Assembly (NCBI GenBank): GCA_035533375.1
Contig: DATLTV010000050.1
Coordinates: 1 to 8,713, forward strand
Length of the DNA: 8,713 bases
Origin: DATLTV01 sp035533375
GTDB taxonomy: Bacteria; Patescibacteriota; Minisyncoccia; UBA6257; 2-01-FULL-56-20
Direction of reading: 5' to 3'
Part shown: positions 1 to 6,407 of the stretch, one piece after another
How the letters are laid out: the number at the start of each line of letters is the position of its first letter
How positions within the stretch are numbered: the first letter of the stretch is position 1
Program-made: the position numbers and the translations under genes
The notes under the pieces: generated by a model
Told to the model about the DNA's origin: nothing
Database searches by the model: none
The model's input: the letters and a program-made list of their open reading frames with translations, nothing else

Positions 1-2
1 TC

Positions 3-104
3 ATTAAGAACTATTTCCAAACCACCACGTTTGCCGAAGGATCAAAAGAAGAGAAGGAAGGGGGCGGTGGCGAGAAAAAAGAAGGAAGCAAAAATAACGC
101 ATGA
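3..104 (+). CDS. 3' end of an unidentified gene (partial)
   Basis: The reading frame beginning at base 3 is open for 33 codons and ends in TGA at 102-104. The visible tail begins IKNYFQTTTFAEGSK and then becomes a low-complexity Glu/Lys/Gly run with a GGGG stretch, which looks like a disordered, charged C-terminus. Its TGA overlaps the ATG of the next gene as ATGA, the usual sign of translational coupling in one operon. The body of the gene lies before the window, so no family can be named. The frame assignment rests on the ATGA junction and on the protein-like composition; the frame starting at base 2 closes at once, and the frame starting at base 1 reads as a Lys/Arg/Pro-rich string. Confidence 0.6.
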   Translation: MKNYFQTTTFAEGSKEEKEGGGGEKKEGSKNNA

Positions 105-1411
105 TCTCTGTTCAGCAAAACCAATTGATGACCCGCTGGGATTCTCTCCCGGATGATTTGCGCGACGCGATGGTTTCCGACGCAAATTCCGATTTTATTT
201 CGAAGATATGCGACGAGGAGCATGTCACCGACGAGAAAGCCGATGCGGTCTTGAGGATCGCGGGATACGTACTTGCGGGCTTTATACATCCCGGTGATTT
301 CGGCCGAGAAATAAAAGAAGCGACACAGCTCAATCCCATAATTGCCGATGCGGTAGCGAAGGCCATTGGAGAAAGAATATTCGATCCGCTTAGGACGGAA
401 CTGGATGAGATTTTCGAGCCGCCGTTGCCCTTGCTTCCGATAGCGTCAATACCCGTGCCGCTTGCGGATATGAAGGGCGCGCATCGCCAGTTCTCGCTTA
501 CAACCACGCAGTCTCCGGCTTTGGCGCCGGTTCCGCCGCCACCCCCCGTTCTCGGAAAAAATCCGGAAAGGCAAGCTCCCGCAACTTCCGGAGGAAGTTC
601 GGAGGCGCCGAAATCGTTTTCCGATTTTGCGAAGCCTTTGCCCTCACAAGCCCCCCGGGGAAATTTAGGAGAGACAATGCCTCCGCCGCCCAAACCGGCG
701 GGACGCACCGCGCCGCCGGTTCCGGAAACGCAGGCCGCGCCGAAAATTATACAAGAAGAGGTTGAATTCAAGCCATTACGGCAATCATCCGGCTTCGGCA
801 TCAACATCGATCTGCCGAAATCGTTGAATGCGACCCCGGAGAAAGAGAAGGTTCCTGCGAAGCCGGCGGTCATCGAGTTTTCTGGTCAGCAAGCGAAGCC
901 GGCCGAAGCGCCGATCCGCGTCGTGCACTATTCCGAGTTCCGCACGCCGCTTGCAAAACCTCCGGAATCGCCTGCGGCCGCCGGAACCTCTTCGTCCGCG
1001 CCCAAACCGTCTTCTGGTGAGCGCGAAGTGCATGAAGTGACCGCAATGCCGGGAGCGGCCGCGACGCCGGTCACCTACGGCTCGACCGCGATCCCCCCAA
1101 AACCATTCGCGTCTTTTCCCACTCCCCCCACTCCACAGCCGATGCCGGCACCAAAACCATTTGTCGCGCCGCCGCAATCATCCCCGATAAATTTTATGAA
1201 ACCGGCCATTCTGCCGGTTCCACCGGTGCCGCCATCCCAGACACCACTGCCACCAAAAATAAGCGTAGGGTTTTCTCCACCCCCGGCATCAAAGCCCGTT
1301 CCGCCGCCGGCACCTTTTGTGCCGTCCGCGCCGTCGGTATCAAAACCGAATCCGCCCGTATCGAATCCACTGCCGCACTTGTTTGACGAGAAAGAATTGC
1401 CGCCCGGATAA
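101..1411 (+). CDS. Proline-rich protein with small N-terminal helical domain
   Basis: The protein has 436 residues. Residues about 10-107 look folded and mainly helical (LPDDLRDAM, then an ISKICDEEHVTDEKADAVLRI-type helix, FIHPGDFGREI, and a last helix to ELDEIFEP). From memory, similar heads of about 100 residues (LPEDL ... HPKDF ... EIF-P) recur in hypothetical proteins of Parcubacteria-like genomes; this is recall, not a search. Residues about 108-436 are a long disordered linker rich in Pro, Ala and Lys with many PPPP and PKP runs. There is no signal peptide or membrane segment, so it is probably cytoplasmic, perhaps a scaffold whose proline tail binds partners. It starts inside the stop of the upstream gene (ATGA), with a purine run AAGGAAG at 82-88 that is rather far for a ribosome site. 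Long open frames on the opposite strand here are shadows of the GC-rich codons. Function unknown. Confidence 0.85.
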   Translation: MISVQQNQLMTRWDSLPDDLRDAMVSDANSDFISKICDEEHVTDEKADAVLRIAGYVLAGFIHPGDFGREIKEATQLNPIIADAVAKAIGERIFDPLRTELDEIFEPPLPLLPIASIPVPLADMKGAHRQFSLTTTQSPALAPVPPPPPVLGKNPERQAPATSGGSSEAPKSFSDFAKPLPSQAPRGNLGETMPPPPKPAGRTAPPVPETQAAPKIIQEEVEFKPLRQSSGFGINIDLPKSLNATPEKEKVPAKPAVIEFSGQQAKPAEAPIRVVHYSEFRTPLAKPPESPAAAGTSSSAPKPSSGEREVHEVTAMPGAAATPVTYGSTAIPPKPFASFPTPPTPQPMPAPKPFVAPPQSSPINFMKPAILPVPPVPPSQTPLPPKISVGFSPPPASKPVPPPAPFVPSAPSVSKPNPPVSNPLPHLFDEKELPPG

Positions 1412-1416
1412 AGTCT

Positions 1417-1436
1417 TCCTCCGCGAAGGCGGAGGA
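1417..1436. terminator. Hairpin just after the proline-rich gene
   Basis: A perfect 8-bp stem (TCCTCCGC with GCGGAGGA) closes on a GAAG loop and begins 5 nt after the stop codon at 1409-1411. It is well placed to end transcription of the plus-strand operon, but no clean T-run follows, so it may instead be an mRNA-end stabiliser or a degenerate copy of the repeat at 1471-1525, with which it shares the CGCGAAG core. Confidence 0.45.
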
Positions 1437-1470
1437 TCTACGTTTCCTATTAACTGTTTCCAAAAGCATA

Positions 1471-1525
1471 GACCCTCGCCTTCGCGAGGGCGACTTTAAA
1501 TCCCAACTTCCGCGAAGACGAGGGT
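1471..1525. repeat. Nested inverted repeat between convergent genes
   Basis: An inner hairpin has CCCTCGC (1473-1479) pairing with GCGAGGG (1484-1490) around a CTTC loop. An outer inverted repeat pairs 1472-1486 with 1511-1525 at 14 of 15 positions, so two mutually exclusive folds are possible. The right arm ends directly before the stop of the minus-strand PH-domain gene (1527-1529). The inner hairpin and its flanks recur at 6519-6541 with 21 of 23 bases identical, so this is a dispersed repeat family and not only a terminator. A role as bidirectional terminator for the two convergent genes is plausible. Confidence 0.6.
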
Positions 1526-1526
1526 A

Positions 1527-2054
1527 TTATGCCGTTGTTCCGTGCGTGTTGAAGTGTTTTCTTGCCCTTGTAATGAGCTCCTGCTGTACCATCTTCGCCC
1601 GAGTTTTTTCGAGGGCCGGCAGGAATACGCGGTGCGACTCGCTGCCGCTCATGCCGGCCATGACAATCACGAGCTCGCTCACACCCACGAGCCGGTCGGA
1701 TATGGTCCGTTTGATATTCACGTTCTGGATCTGGTGGTAGAGCGTCGCCGTTTCGTTGTGGGTCACATACCCCGATATCATCACGAACGCATCCTCGGTG
1801 AAGCTGTACCGGTAAAAACGGTATTCGATGAGCGTCCGTATAAAAAGGACGAGCAGGATGGCGCCGGAGAGTATAAGCATCCCATATAAAACATAATCAC
1901 CCCAGCTCGCGTATCCTGCGGGAATCCAACGCTTCGCGTACCAAATGCCGAGGGCAATAAGGAGGACAATAACAGGGCCACGCATCCTTTTCAGTAAAAA
2001 AATAAAAAATGCGCGGTAGCCGAGCCGGTATTGTTTCGCGTTTTCCGCCTGCAT
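1527..2054 (-). CDS. Bacterial PH-domain (bPH_2/YdbS-like) membrane protein
   Basis: The protein has 175 residues from the chosen start (181 if the ATG at 2070-2072 is used). Numbered from the longer form, two membrane segments lie at about 33-47 (GPVIVLLIALGIWYA) and 61-82 (VLYGMLILSGAILLVLFIRT), followed by a bacterial PH-like beta domain at about 85-170. The domain carries the usual core YSFTEDAFVMISGYVTHNE, then LYHQIQNVNIKRTISDRLVG, then SELVIVMAG. Family members (DUF304, PF03703) are two-helix membrane proteins of unclear role, thought to bind membranes or protein partners at the cytoplasmic face. The start at 2054 is preferred because a TATAAT box lies between the two candidate ATG codons, so the first ATG would precede the transcript. 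The 3' end faces the proline-rich gene and the 5' end diverges from the DoxX gene. Family call is firm; function is not. Confidence 0.85.
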   Translation of the reverse strand: MQAENAKQYRLGYRAFFIFLLKRMRGPVIVLLIALGIWYAKRWIPAGYASWGDYVLYGMLILSGAILLVLFIRTLIEYRFYRYSFTEDAFVMISGYVTHNETATLYHQIQNVNIKRTISDRLVGVSELVIVMAGMSGSESHRVFLPALEKTRAKMVQQELITRARKHFNTHGTTA

Positions 2055-2089
2055 TGTATAATTATAGTACATTCAAAACAAACTGACAT
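2031..2089. promoter_or_regulatory. Divergent promoter with a shared palindromic -10 element
   Basis: TATAATTATA at 2057-2066 is a palindrome that reads TATAAT on both strands (plus 2057-2062, minus 2066-2061). On the minus strand the predicted transcription start, 7 nt after the hexamer, falls exactly on the A of the ATG at 2054, giving a leaderless mRNA for the PH-domain gene; a 4-of-6 match to TTGACA (ATGTCA, 2089-2084) sits 17 bp upstream. On the plus strand the start would be near 2069, giving a 19-nt leader before the DoxX ATG at 2088; the only -35-like hexamer, TTGTTT at 2031-2036, is 20 bp away, so that side is weaker. Because the two -10 boxes overlap, polymerase should be able to fire in only one direction at a time. 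Confidence 0.65.
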
Positions 2090-2534
2090 GAACCGGCTTC
2101 CCCACCATCTGCGGCTTATTATCTCGCTCCTGCGCATCGTCCTCGGACTCAATTTTTTTTATCTCGGGTTTACGACGCTTTTCAACCAGCCGCTCGGGGG
2201 CGAGCTGCGCACGCGCTCCATCGGGCCGCTTTATTATTGGCTTACGGGCGCCGGGAGCGGTTGGTTCATGGCCGCGCTCCCATGGCTTTTTATGGCGATC
2301 GGCGCCTGCCTTATCGTGGGGTTCGCCACGCGGCTCGTTTCCGCGATCGGCATTGGCATTATCATCGCGAGTTATTCGGCAAATATCAATGTCGCGAATT
2401 TCAGCGTGTCGCAGCTCGTGAACGACGACCTTACAATTGCGCTCTGTCTTGTGATCCTCTTCTTCACGCGCGCGGGCGAATATCTCGGCATAGATAAATT
2501 CATCCACCTTTCGCTGCGGCACAAACAGCAGTAA
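2088..2534 (+). CDS. DoxX-family membrane protein
   Basis: The protein has 148 residues with four predicted membrane helices at about 10-32, 58-78, 81-97 and 112-127. The pattern LRIVLGLNFFYLGFTTLF at the first helix, the IGACLIVGFATRL turn between helices two and three, and VNDDLTIALCLVILFFTRAGEYLGIDKFI at the end are typical of the DoxX/TQO small subunit family (PF07681). Family members occur in quinone-linked or redox-linked membrane complexes and in many proteins of unknown role; no partner oxidase is visible here. The ATG at 2088 is chosen over a TTG at 2031 because the longer form would begin upstream of the TATAAT at 2057 and would add the non-membrane stretch FRVFRLHCIII. No Shine-Dalgarno sequence precedes it. 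The PAP2-like gene follows 3 nt after the stop, so the two are probably co-transcribed. Confidence 0.85.
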   Translation: MNRLPHHLRLIISLLRIVLGLNFFYLGFTTLFNQPLGGELRTRSIGPLYYWLTGAGSGWFMAALPWLFMAIGACLIVGFATRLVSAIGIGIIIASYSANINVANFSVSQLVNDDLTIALCLVILFFTRAGEYLGIDKFIHLSLRHKQQ

Positions 2535-2537
2535 TGT

Positions 2538-3170
2538 ATGGCGGCATATAAAGCATTTTTCACGAAGGAACGAGTGCGCTCGCTTTTTGTCGCACTCGTG
2601 CTTTTCGGGCTTGCGGTCGTTTTCCAATTTTACGCCTCCGCTTATTCCGAACGCGTTTCGAGCAACTTTGTTCACGATCTTTTCCTCGACAATCTTCCGG
2701 TCGTCAACTTGAATCTCATTATCGTGGAAGGCGCGCTCGCCGCGATCGCGGGAAGCATGATCCTGCTTCTCGTGAAGCCGAAGTATCTGATCTTTACGCT
2801 CAAGACGGTCGCGATCTTTATCGCGACGAGGGCGGTATTCGTCGCGGTCACGCATCTCGGCATTTACCCCGGCCAGATCAATCCCGATACGGTCGGATTT
2901 TTCGATCGGATCTATGCGGGGCTCGGCCTCGAGGCGGGTTTCTTTTTCTCGGGCCATACCGGGCTTTCCTTCCTTATGGCGCTTATTTTTTGGGATGAGC
3001 GCTTGTGGCGGTGGGTGTTTCTCGCCCTCACGGTCATCTTCGGCATATCGGTGTTACTCGCGCATGTCCATTATTCGATCGACGTGTTGGCCGCGCCGTA
3101 TATGACCTACAGTATTTTCAAACTGTCGCAATACTTTTTCCCGGAGGACTTTAAACTATCTCAAATCTGA
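2538..3170 (+). CDS. PAP2_C / sphingomyelin-synthase-like membrane enzyme
   Basis: The protein has 210 residues and about five to six membrane helices (clear ones near 15-33, 60-79, 86-104, 137-151, 158-175). FSGHTG at 137-142 and HVHYSIDV at 176-183 match the C2 and C3 motifs of the lipid phosphatase/sphingomyelin synthase fold (PAP2_C, PF14360). The expected catalytic triad is His140, His178 and Asp182; the His-x3-Asp spacing equals that of sphingomyelin synthase. Such enzymes move or remove phospho-head-groups of lipids at the membrane. Specificity cannot be read from the sequence: head-group transferase and lipid phosphatase are both possible. It lies 3 nt after the DoxX gene and has no clear ribosome site. 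Its last residues (LSQI) and TGA are encoded inside the left arm of the inverted repeat at 3154-3281, which suggests that the repeat supplied the present C-terminus. Confidence 0.8.
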   Translation: MAAYKAFFTKERVRSLFVALVLFGLAVVFQFYASAYSERVSSNFVHDLFLDNLPVVNLNLIIVEGALAAIAGSMILLLVKPKYLIFTLKTVAIFIATRAVFVAVTHLGIYPGQINPDTVGFFDRIYAGLGLEAGFFFSGHTGLSFLMALIFWDERLWRWVFLALTVIFGISVLLAHVHYSIDVLAAPYMTYSIFKLSQYFFPEDFKLSQI

Positions 3171-3281
3171 AATCTCAAATCTCAAAACCTTTGGTCGTCC
3201 AGATTCGAGTTTTGTGATAGTTTAGTCGGTCGGATTTGAGTTCTGAGATATCAGTTTTGAGATATAAGATTTGAGATAGTT
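3154..3281. repeat. 128-bp inverted-repeat element at convergent stops
   Basis: The arms 3154-3179 and 3256-3281 are inverted copies with 24 of 26 positions matching; the outer 15 bp (AACTATCTCAAATCT and its complement) are perfect. Inside are more degenerate copies of the CTCAAATCT word in both orientations, including GATAGTTTAG at about 3216-3225 resembling the right end GATAGTTCAG. The left arm contains the stop of the PAP2-like gene (3168-3170) and the right arm ends at the stop of the GH130 gene (3281-3283). It may be a bidirectional terminator or a MITE-like insertion; there is no transposase and no T-run of normal length. Confidence 0.65.
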
Positions 3282-5215
3282 CAGCCGCTGTGGAATTTTG
3301 ATTCGTGCACCAGGCCCGAGAGAAGGAATTTCAGATCGATGGATGCCGTCCCCACCACTTTGTCGGCGCCGCCGTAATACACGTACAATCGGCCATTGAT
3401 AACCGCGGCGCCGCAGGGAAAGACGACGTTCGGCACGACCCCTTCTTTTTCGTAGTCCGTTTTCGGTTCGAGCAGCGGGTCCTGGGTGCGGTAGAGGATT
3501 CGCGAAGGGTTTTTAAGATCAAGCAGTGCCGCGCGGACCGAGTAGTGGTTCGTCCGCCGCGAAATGCCGTGGTAGAGGAGCAGCCACCCGTATTTTGTTT
3601 CTATCGGAGGGCAGGCGATGCCGATCCTTTTTGAGTCCCACGTGGTCTCGCGAGGGCGCATGAGGACGGTTCCTTTCAGGAATTTCGACGCACCGTCGAA
3701 ATCGAGCGTTTTCACCGAATCGATCCAGATTTCCGATCCCAACCGATGCAAAAAAATATATTTCCCGCCGATCTTTCGCGGGAAGAGCGCCGCGTCCTTG
3801 TCGTCCGTGCCCGGGAGCGATATGAGTACCGGCTTCGCCCAGTTCCAGCGGTGATTCACGAAATCGTTCTGTGTGATCGAAGTGAATGCCACGCGGGGAG
3901 GGTCTTTTCCGTCGAATGCCGTGTAGCACATATATATTGTGTCGCCGATTTGCGTAAGCCGCGGATCCTCGCAGCCGGAATTTCCGCCCGCCACTTTCTT
4001 CTGCTCAAAATCCTCGCGCGGCACGTACACCGGATCGGGGAGCCGCTCCGCAATGGTTTCGCCATCGATCAATGACGCATATCCGATCGTCGAAGTGTTA
4101 TCCGCGGAAACGGCGCGATAAAGAAGGTGCACCTTCTTTTCCTCATAGATCGCGGCAGGGTTGAAAACCGCACTGGCTTCCCACGCGTGCCCGGCAACGG
4201 GAAGAAGAATGGGATTTTTTTCGGATCGGGCGAGCTGGCGTTTCGCCGTGAAGATGAGGTGCTCCAGAAGCTCCTTGAGTTTTATGATCGCGAGACAGCA
4301 GGTGGTATCCGTGGCGCCGTAATACAGGTGAATTTTATCGCCTTGCACGAGCGCCCCGGAAGGGAAAACGATGTTCGGCACCCGCCCGTACAGCTCGTAT
4401 TCCTCCTCGGGAACAAGAAACGGGCGCTTCACCTCGCCCACGATCTTCTGCGGATCGGTGAGGTCGAGAAGCGTTGCCTGGATGCCGAAAATGGCGGGCG
4501 GCGAAAAATAGTTGTAAATATACGAGTAAAAAAAGAGCCAACCGTTTTTTGTTTTCACGGGCGCCGTACCCACTTCAACGTGGTCTTTTTCGTTGTATTC
4601 GATGCCGATCACGTGGTCTTCCAAGTGGTCGTGCCATTTCCGCCAATAGGATTCGGACCAGAGGTTTTCGACGCGGTCGAATAGTGCAAGACAGATCTTC
4701 GCCGGCGGCAGGTCGGTGTGCACGGTGAGGAGAGCGGCGATTTTACCGTTCACGCGTTCGGGAAACAGCGCCATCGCCTTGGCGTTGAAAGGAGTGACCA
4801 GATGCTTTTCGTCGATCGTCTTCAGATCCTTCGTGATCGCGACCGCTACTTTGATGCCTTCGGCGGAAAATTCGGAAACGGCGGTATAGAAAATAAAAAA
4901 CTTCCCTTCGAACTCGGTGATCCTCGGATCCTCACAGCCGAAGCGTTCCCACGGTTCCGTCGGGCCGAATAAAAGACGGTGGCCTTCGAAATGCACGCCA
5001 TCCTTGCCGGTTGCGATGCCAATCGAGGAGATACCCACGTCCTTGCCGTCTTTTTTCTGCGGCGCGGACATGGCGCGGTACAGCATGTAAAAAATGCCGT
5101 CCTTTTTCACCACGGACGGGTTGAACGCCGCGTGAGCTTCCCACGGCAAAGAGGGATCCGGCATGAGGATGGGATTCGCCGCCGACCTTCTGATGGATGC
5201 CGCCTTTTTAAACAT
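3281..5215 (-). CDS. Double-module GH130-family glycosidase/phosphorylase
   Basis: The protein has 644 residues, about twice the usual 320-350 of GH130 (PF04041), made of two five-bladed propeller modules. Module 1 (about 1-322) shows NPIL at 14-17, FNPSVV at 31-36, YRAMS at 46-50, GCEDPRI at 93-99, ALFPER at 149-154 and YYGATD at 298-303. Module 2 (about 328-638) shows NPIL at 334-337, FNPA at 351-354, LYRAVS at 365-370, GCEDPRL at 414-420, KDAALFP at 473-479, GWLLLYHG at 543-550 and YYGGAD at 613-618. The Asp of EDPR (Asp96, Asp417) is, by family knowledge, the expected proton donor; a Lys four residues before LFP, likely near the phosphate site, is kept in both (Lys146, Lys473). GH130 enzymes cleave beta-mannosides by phosphorolysis or hydrolysis. 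There is no signal peptide, so it is cytoplasmic. Its ATG overlaps the stop of the upstream GH130 gene by 8 nt (ATGTTTAA), giving translational coupling. Substrate unknown. Confidence 0.88.
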   Translation of the reverse strand: MFKKAASIRRSAANPILMPDPSLPWEAHAAFNPSVVKKDGIFYMLYRAMSAPQKKDGKDVGISSIGIATGKDGVHFEGHRLLFGPTEPWERFGCEDPRITEFEGKFFIFYTAVSEFSAEGIKVAVAITKDLKTIDEKHLVTPFNAKAMALFPERVNGKIAALLTVHTDLPPAKICLALFDRVENLWSESYWRKWHDHLEDHVIGIEYNEKDHVEVGTAPVKTKNGWLFFYSYIYNYFSPPAIFGIQATLLDLTDPQKIVGEVKRPFLVPEEEYELYGRVPNIVFPSGALVQGDKIHLYYGATDTTCCLAIIKLKELLEHLIFTAKRQLARSEKNPILLPVAGHAWEASAVFNPAAIYEEKKVHLLYRAVSADNTSTIGYASLIDGETIAERLPDPVYVPREDFEQKKVAGGNSGCEDPRLTQIGDTIYMCYTAFDGKDPPRVAFTSITQNDFVNHRWNWAKPVLISLPGTDDKDAALFPRKIGGKYIFLHRLGSEIWIDSVKTLDFDGASKFLKGTVLMRPRETTWDSKRIGIACPPIETKYGWLLLYHGISRRTNHYSVRAALLDLKNPSRILYRTQDPLLEPKTDYEKEGVVPNVVFPCGAAVINGRLYVYYGGADKVVGTASIDLKFLLSGLVHESKFHSG

Positions 5216-6353
5216 GCGATCCCATCGGCTTAACGCGGAGTCTCGGCGTATCGCCCACTTTTAATTCCCCGAGGAACGACTTCAGATCGGCGCTCGCGAC
5301 GCACACGACGGTGTCCGCGCCGCCGTAATATACGAAAAGGTTGCCGCCGACGACGCTTGCGCCGCAGGAATATACTACGCCTCCCTTAAAACCATGGTTT
5401 TCATAATATTCATCCGGTTCGAGGATGGGATGCCGTGAGCGGTATAGGACCTTCGTCGGGTCGTTCGGGTCGAGCATCATGGCGCCCAGTTTATAGCGGC
5501 CAGGATCCCGCTTATCCATGGCGTGATAAAGGAGGAGCCAACCCTCGTCGGTTTTGATCGGCGGTGGCCCTGCGCCGCGGATCCAGTTGTCCCAAGCTCC
5601 TTTCCGCTCCGTACCGCTCCCATATCTGCTTGTTACCACCTTCGCTTTTCCGTCGAGTTCGTCGAGGTTTTCCAGGAAGTCGATGAGAATGTCGGGAGAG
5701 ATACTGTGGAGAATCGCGTATTTGCCGCCGATCTTTTCGGGGAAAAGCACCCAGTTTTTATGTATCTCGCCGGAAGGGGAGATCAATACGGGTTTTTTCC
5801 AGTTCCATTTTCTGGCCAAAAAATCCTGGATAGAAATGGAGCTCAGCGCAATGCGAATCGAACCCCAGCCATCGAACGCGGTATAAAGAAGATGTACTTT
5901 ACCGCCGATCTGCGTAAGTCGCGGATCTTCGCAGCCTCCGTTCCAGCCGCCTCCGGATGCGTATACTGCCCTGGGAATCTCCCGCAATTCGGCGCCTTTA
6001 TGTTCAACCTCCGCCGTATAAGCGGGTTCGTCGGCGCGATCCTCAATTGTAAAACCGTCGGAACTTACCGCATACCCCAGGACGGAAACATCATTATCCC
6101 CGATCGCGCGGTACAAAATATGCACTTTACCGTCCAGACAGACGACGCCGGGATTGAAAGTGGCCTTCGATTCCCATTTACGGTCCGGACGCGGCTCGAT
6201 GATGGGGTTATCTCCATGCTTTTGGATTGATCGGAATTTCTTTGCGGGAATCTGCGGCGCAATTTTTCGTTTTATCCTAGCTAAACGCGGCAGTTTTAGC
6301 GCTACCTTCTTTTTTCGAGGAGTGCTTGATCGAACGAGTTTTTTTCGAAGCAT
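5208..6353 (-). CDS. Single-module GH130-family enzyme with basic N-terminal tail
   Basis: The protein has 381 residues. Residues about 1-42 form a tail with roughly seventeen Lys/Arg and no acidic residue (RKKLVRSSTPRKKK and so on to AKKFRS); it has no hydrophobic core, so it is not a signal peptide. The GH130 propeller follows: NPIIEP at 49-54, FNPGVV at 66-71, LYRAIG at 80-85, GCEDPRL at 140-146 (Asp143 as expected catalytic acid), LFPEKIGGKY at 203-212 with Lys199 four residues before it, GWLLLYHAMD at 271-280, ILEP at 310-313 and YYGGAD at 342-347. Where module 2 of the next gene has LHR after this Lys region, this protein has LHS (215-217). It is more like module 2 than module 1 of its neighbour (shared GCEDPRLTQIG, WNW-KPVLIS and -LYR motifs). 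It is first in the minus-strand operon, with a promoter 27-54 nt upstream. The tail could bind nucleic acid or acidic membrane lipid; that is inference. Confidence 0.88.
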   Translation of the reverse strand: MLRKKLVRSSTPRKKKVALKLPRLARIKRKIAPQIPAKKFRSIQKHGDNPIIEPRPDRKWESKATFNPGVVCLDGKVHILYRAIGDNDVSVLGYAVSSDGFTIEDRADEPAYTAEVEHKGAELREIPRAVYASGGGWNGGCEDPRLTQIGGKVHLLYTAFDGWGSIRIALSSISIQDFLARKWNWKKPVLISPSGEIHKNWVLFPEKIGGKYAILHSISPDILIDFLENLDELDGKAKVVTSRYGSGTERKGAWDNWIRGAGPPPIKTDEGWLLLYHAMDKRDPGRYKLGAMMLDPNDPTKVLYRSRHPILEPDEYYENHGFKGGVVYSCGASVVGGNLFVYYGGADTVVCVASADLKSFLGELKVGDTPRLRVKPMGSHV

Positions 6354-6372
6354 GGCTTTTGACCCAGGTTGT

Positions 6373-6407
6373 TATCTATATTATATACAAACGCAACATT
6401 GTGTTAA
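6373..6407 (-). promoter_or_regulatory. Promoter of the GH130 operon
   Basis: On the minus strand TTAACA (6407-6402, 5 of 6 to TTGACA) is followed after 16 bp by a perfect TATAAT (6385-6380). The predicted start at 6373 is an A, leaving a 20-nt leader before the ATG at 6353-6351. That leader has no Shine-Dalgarno sequence. The -35 box touches the DnaA-box-like sequence at 6407-6415. Confidence 0.7.

Noticed and set aside
112..873. 253-codon open frame on the minus strand
   Set aside because: Antisense to the proline-rich gene; Gly/Ser-rich composition is what GC-rich Pro codons give on the other strand, and it has no domain or start context.
2031..2087. Upstream TTG start for the DoxX gene
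   Set aside because: It would begin before the TATAAT at 2057 and overlap the start of the divergent gene; the extra residues do not resemble the family.
2073..2957. 294-codon open frame on the minus strand
   Set aside because: Antisense to the DoxX and PAP2-like genes, both of which have clear motifs; the product is an implausible run of Arg, Asp, Glu and Lys.
3154..3281. Possible CRISPR array from the repeated CTCAAATCT words
   Set aside because: The words are short, degenerate, in both orientations and irregularly spaced, with no spacer structure and no cas gene.
4127..4684. 185-codon open frame on the plus strand inside the double GH130 gene
   Set aside because: Shadow of a gene with clear family motifs; no recognisable domain and no ribosome site.
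5523..6230. 235-codon open frame on the plus strand
   Set aside because: Antisense to the single-module GH130 gene; composition is that of a complementary-strand shadow.
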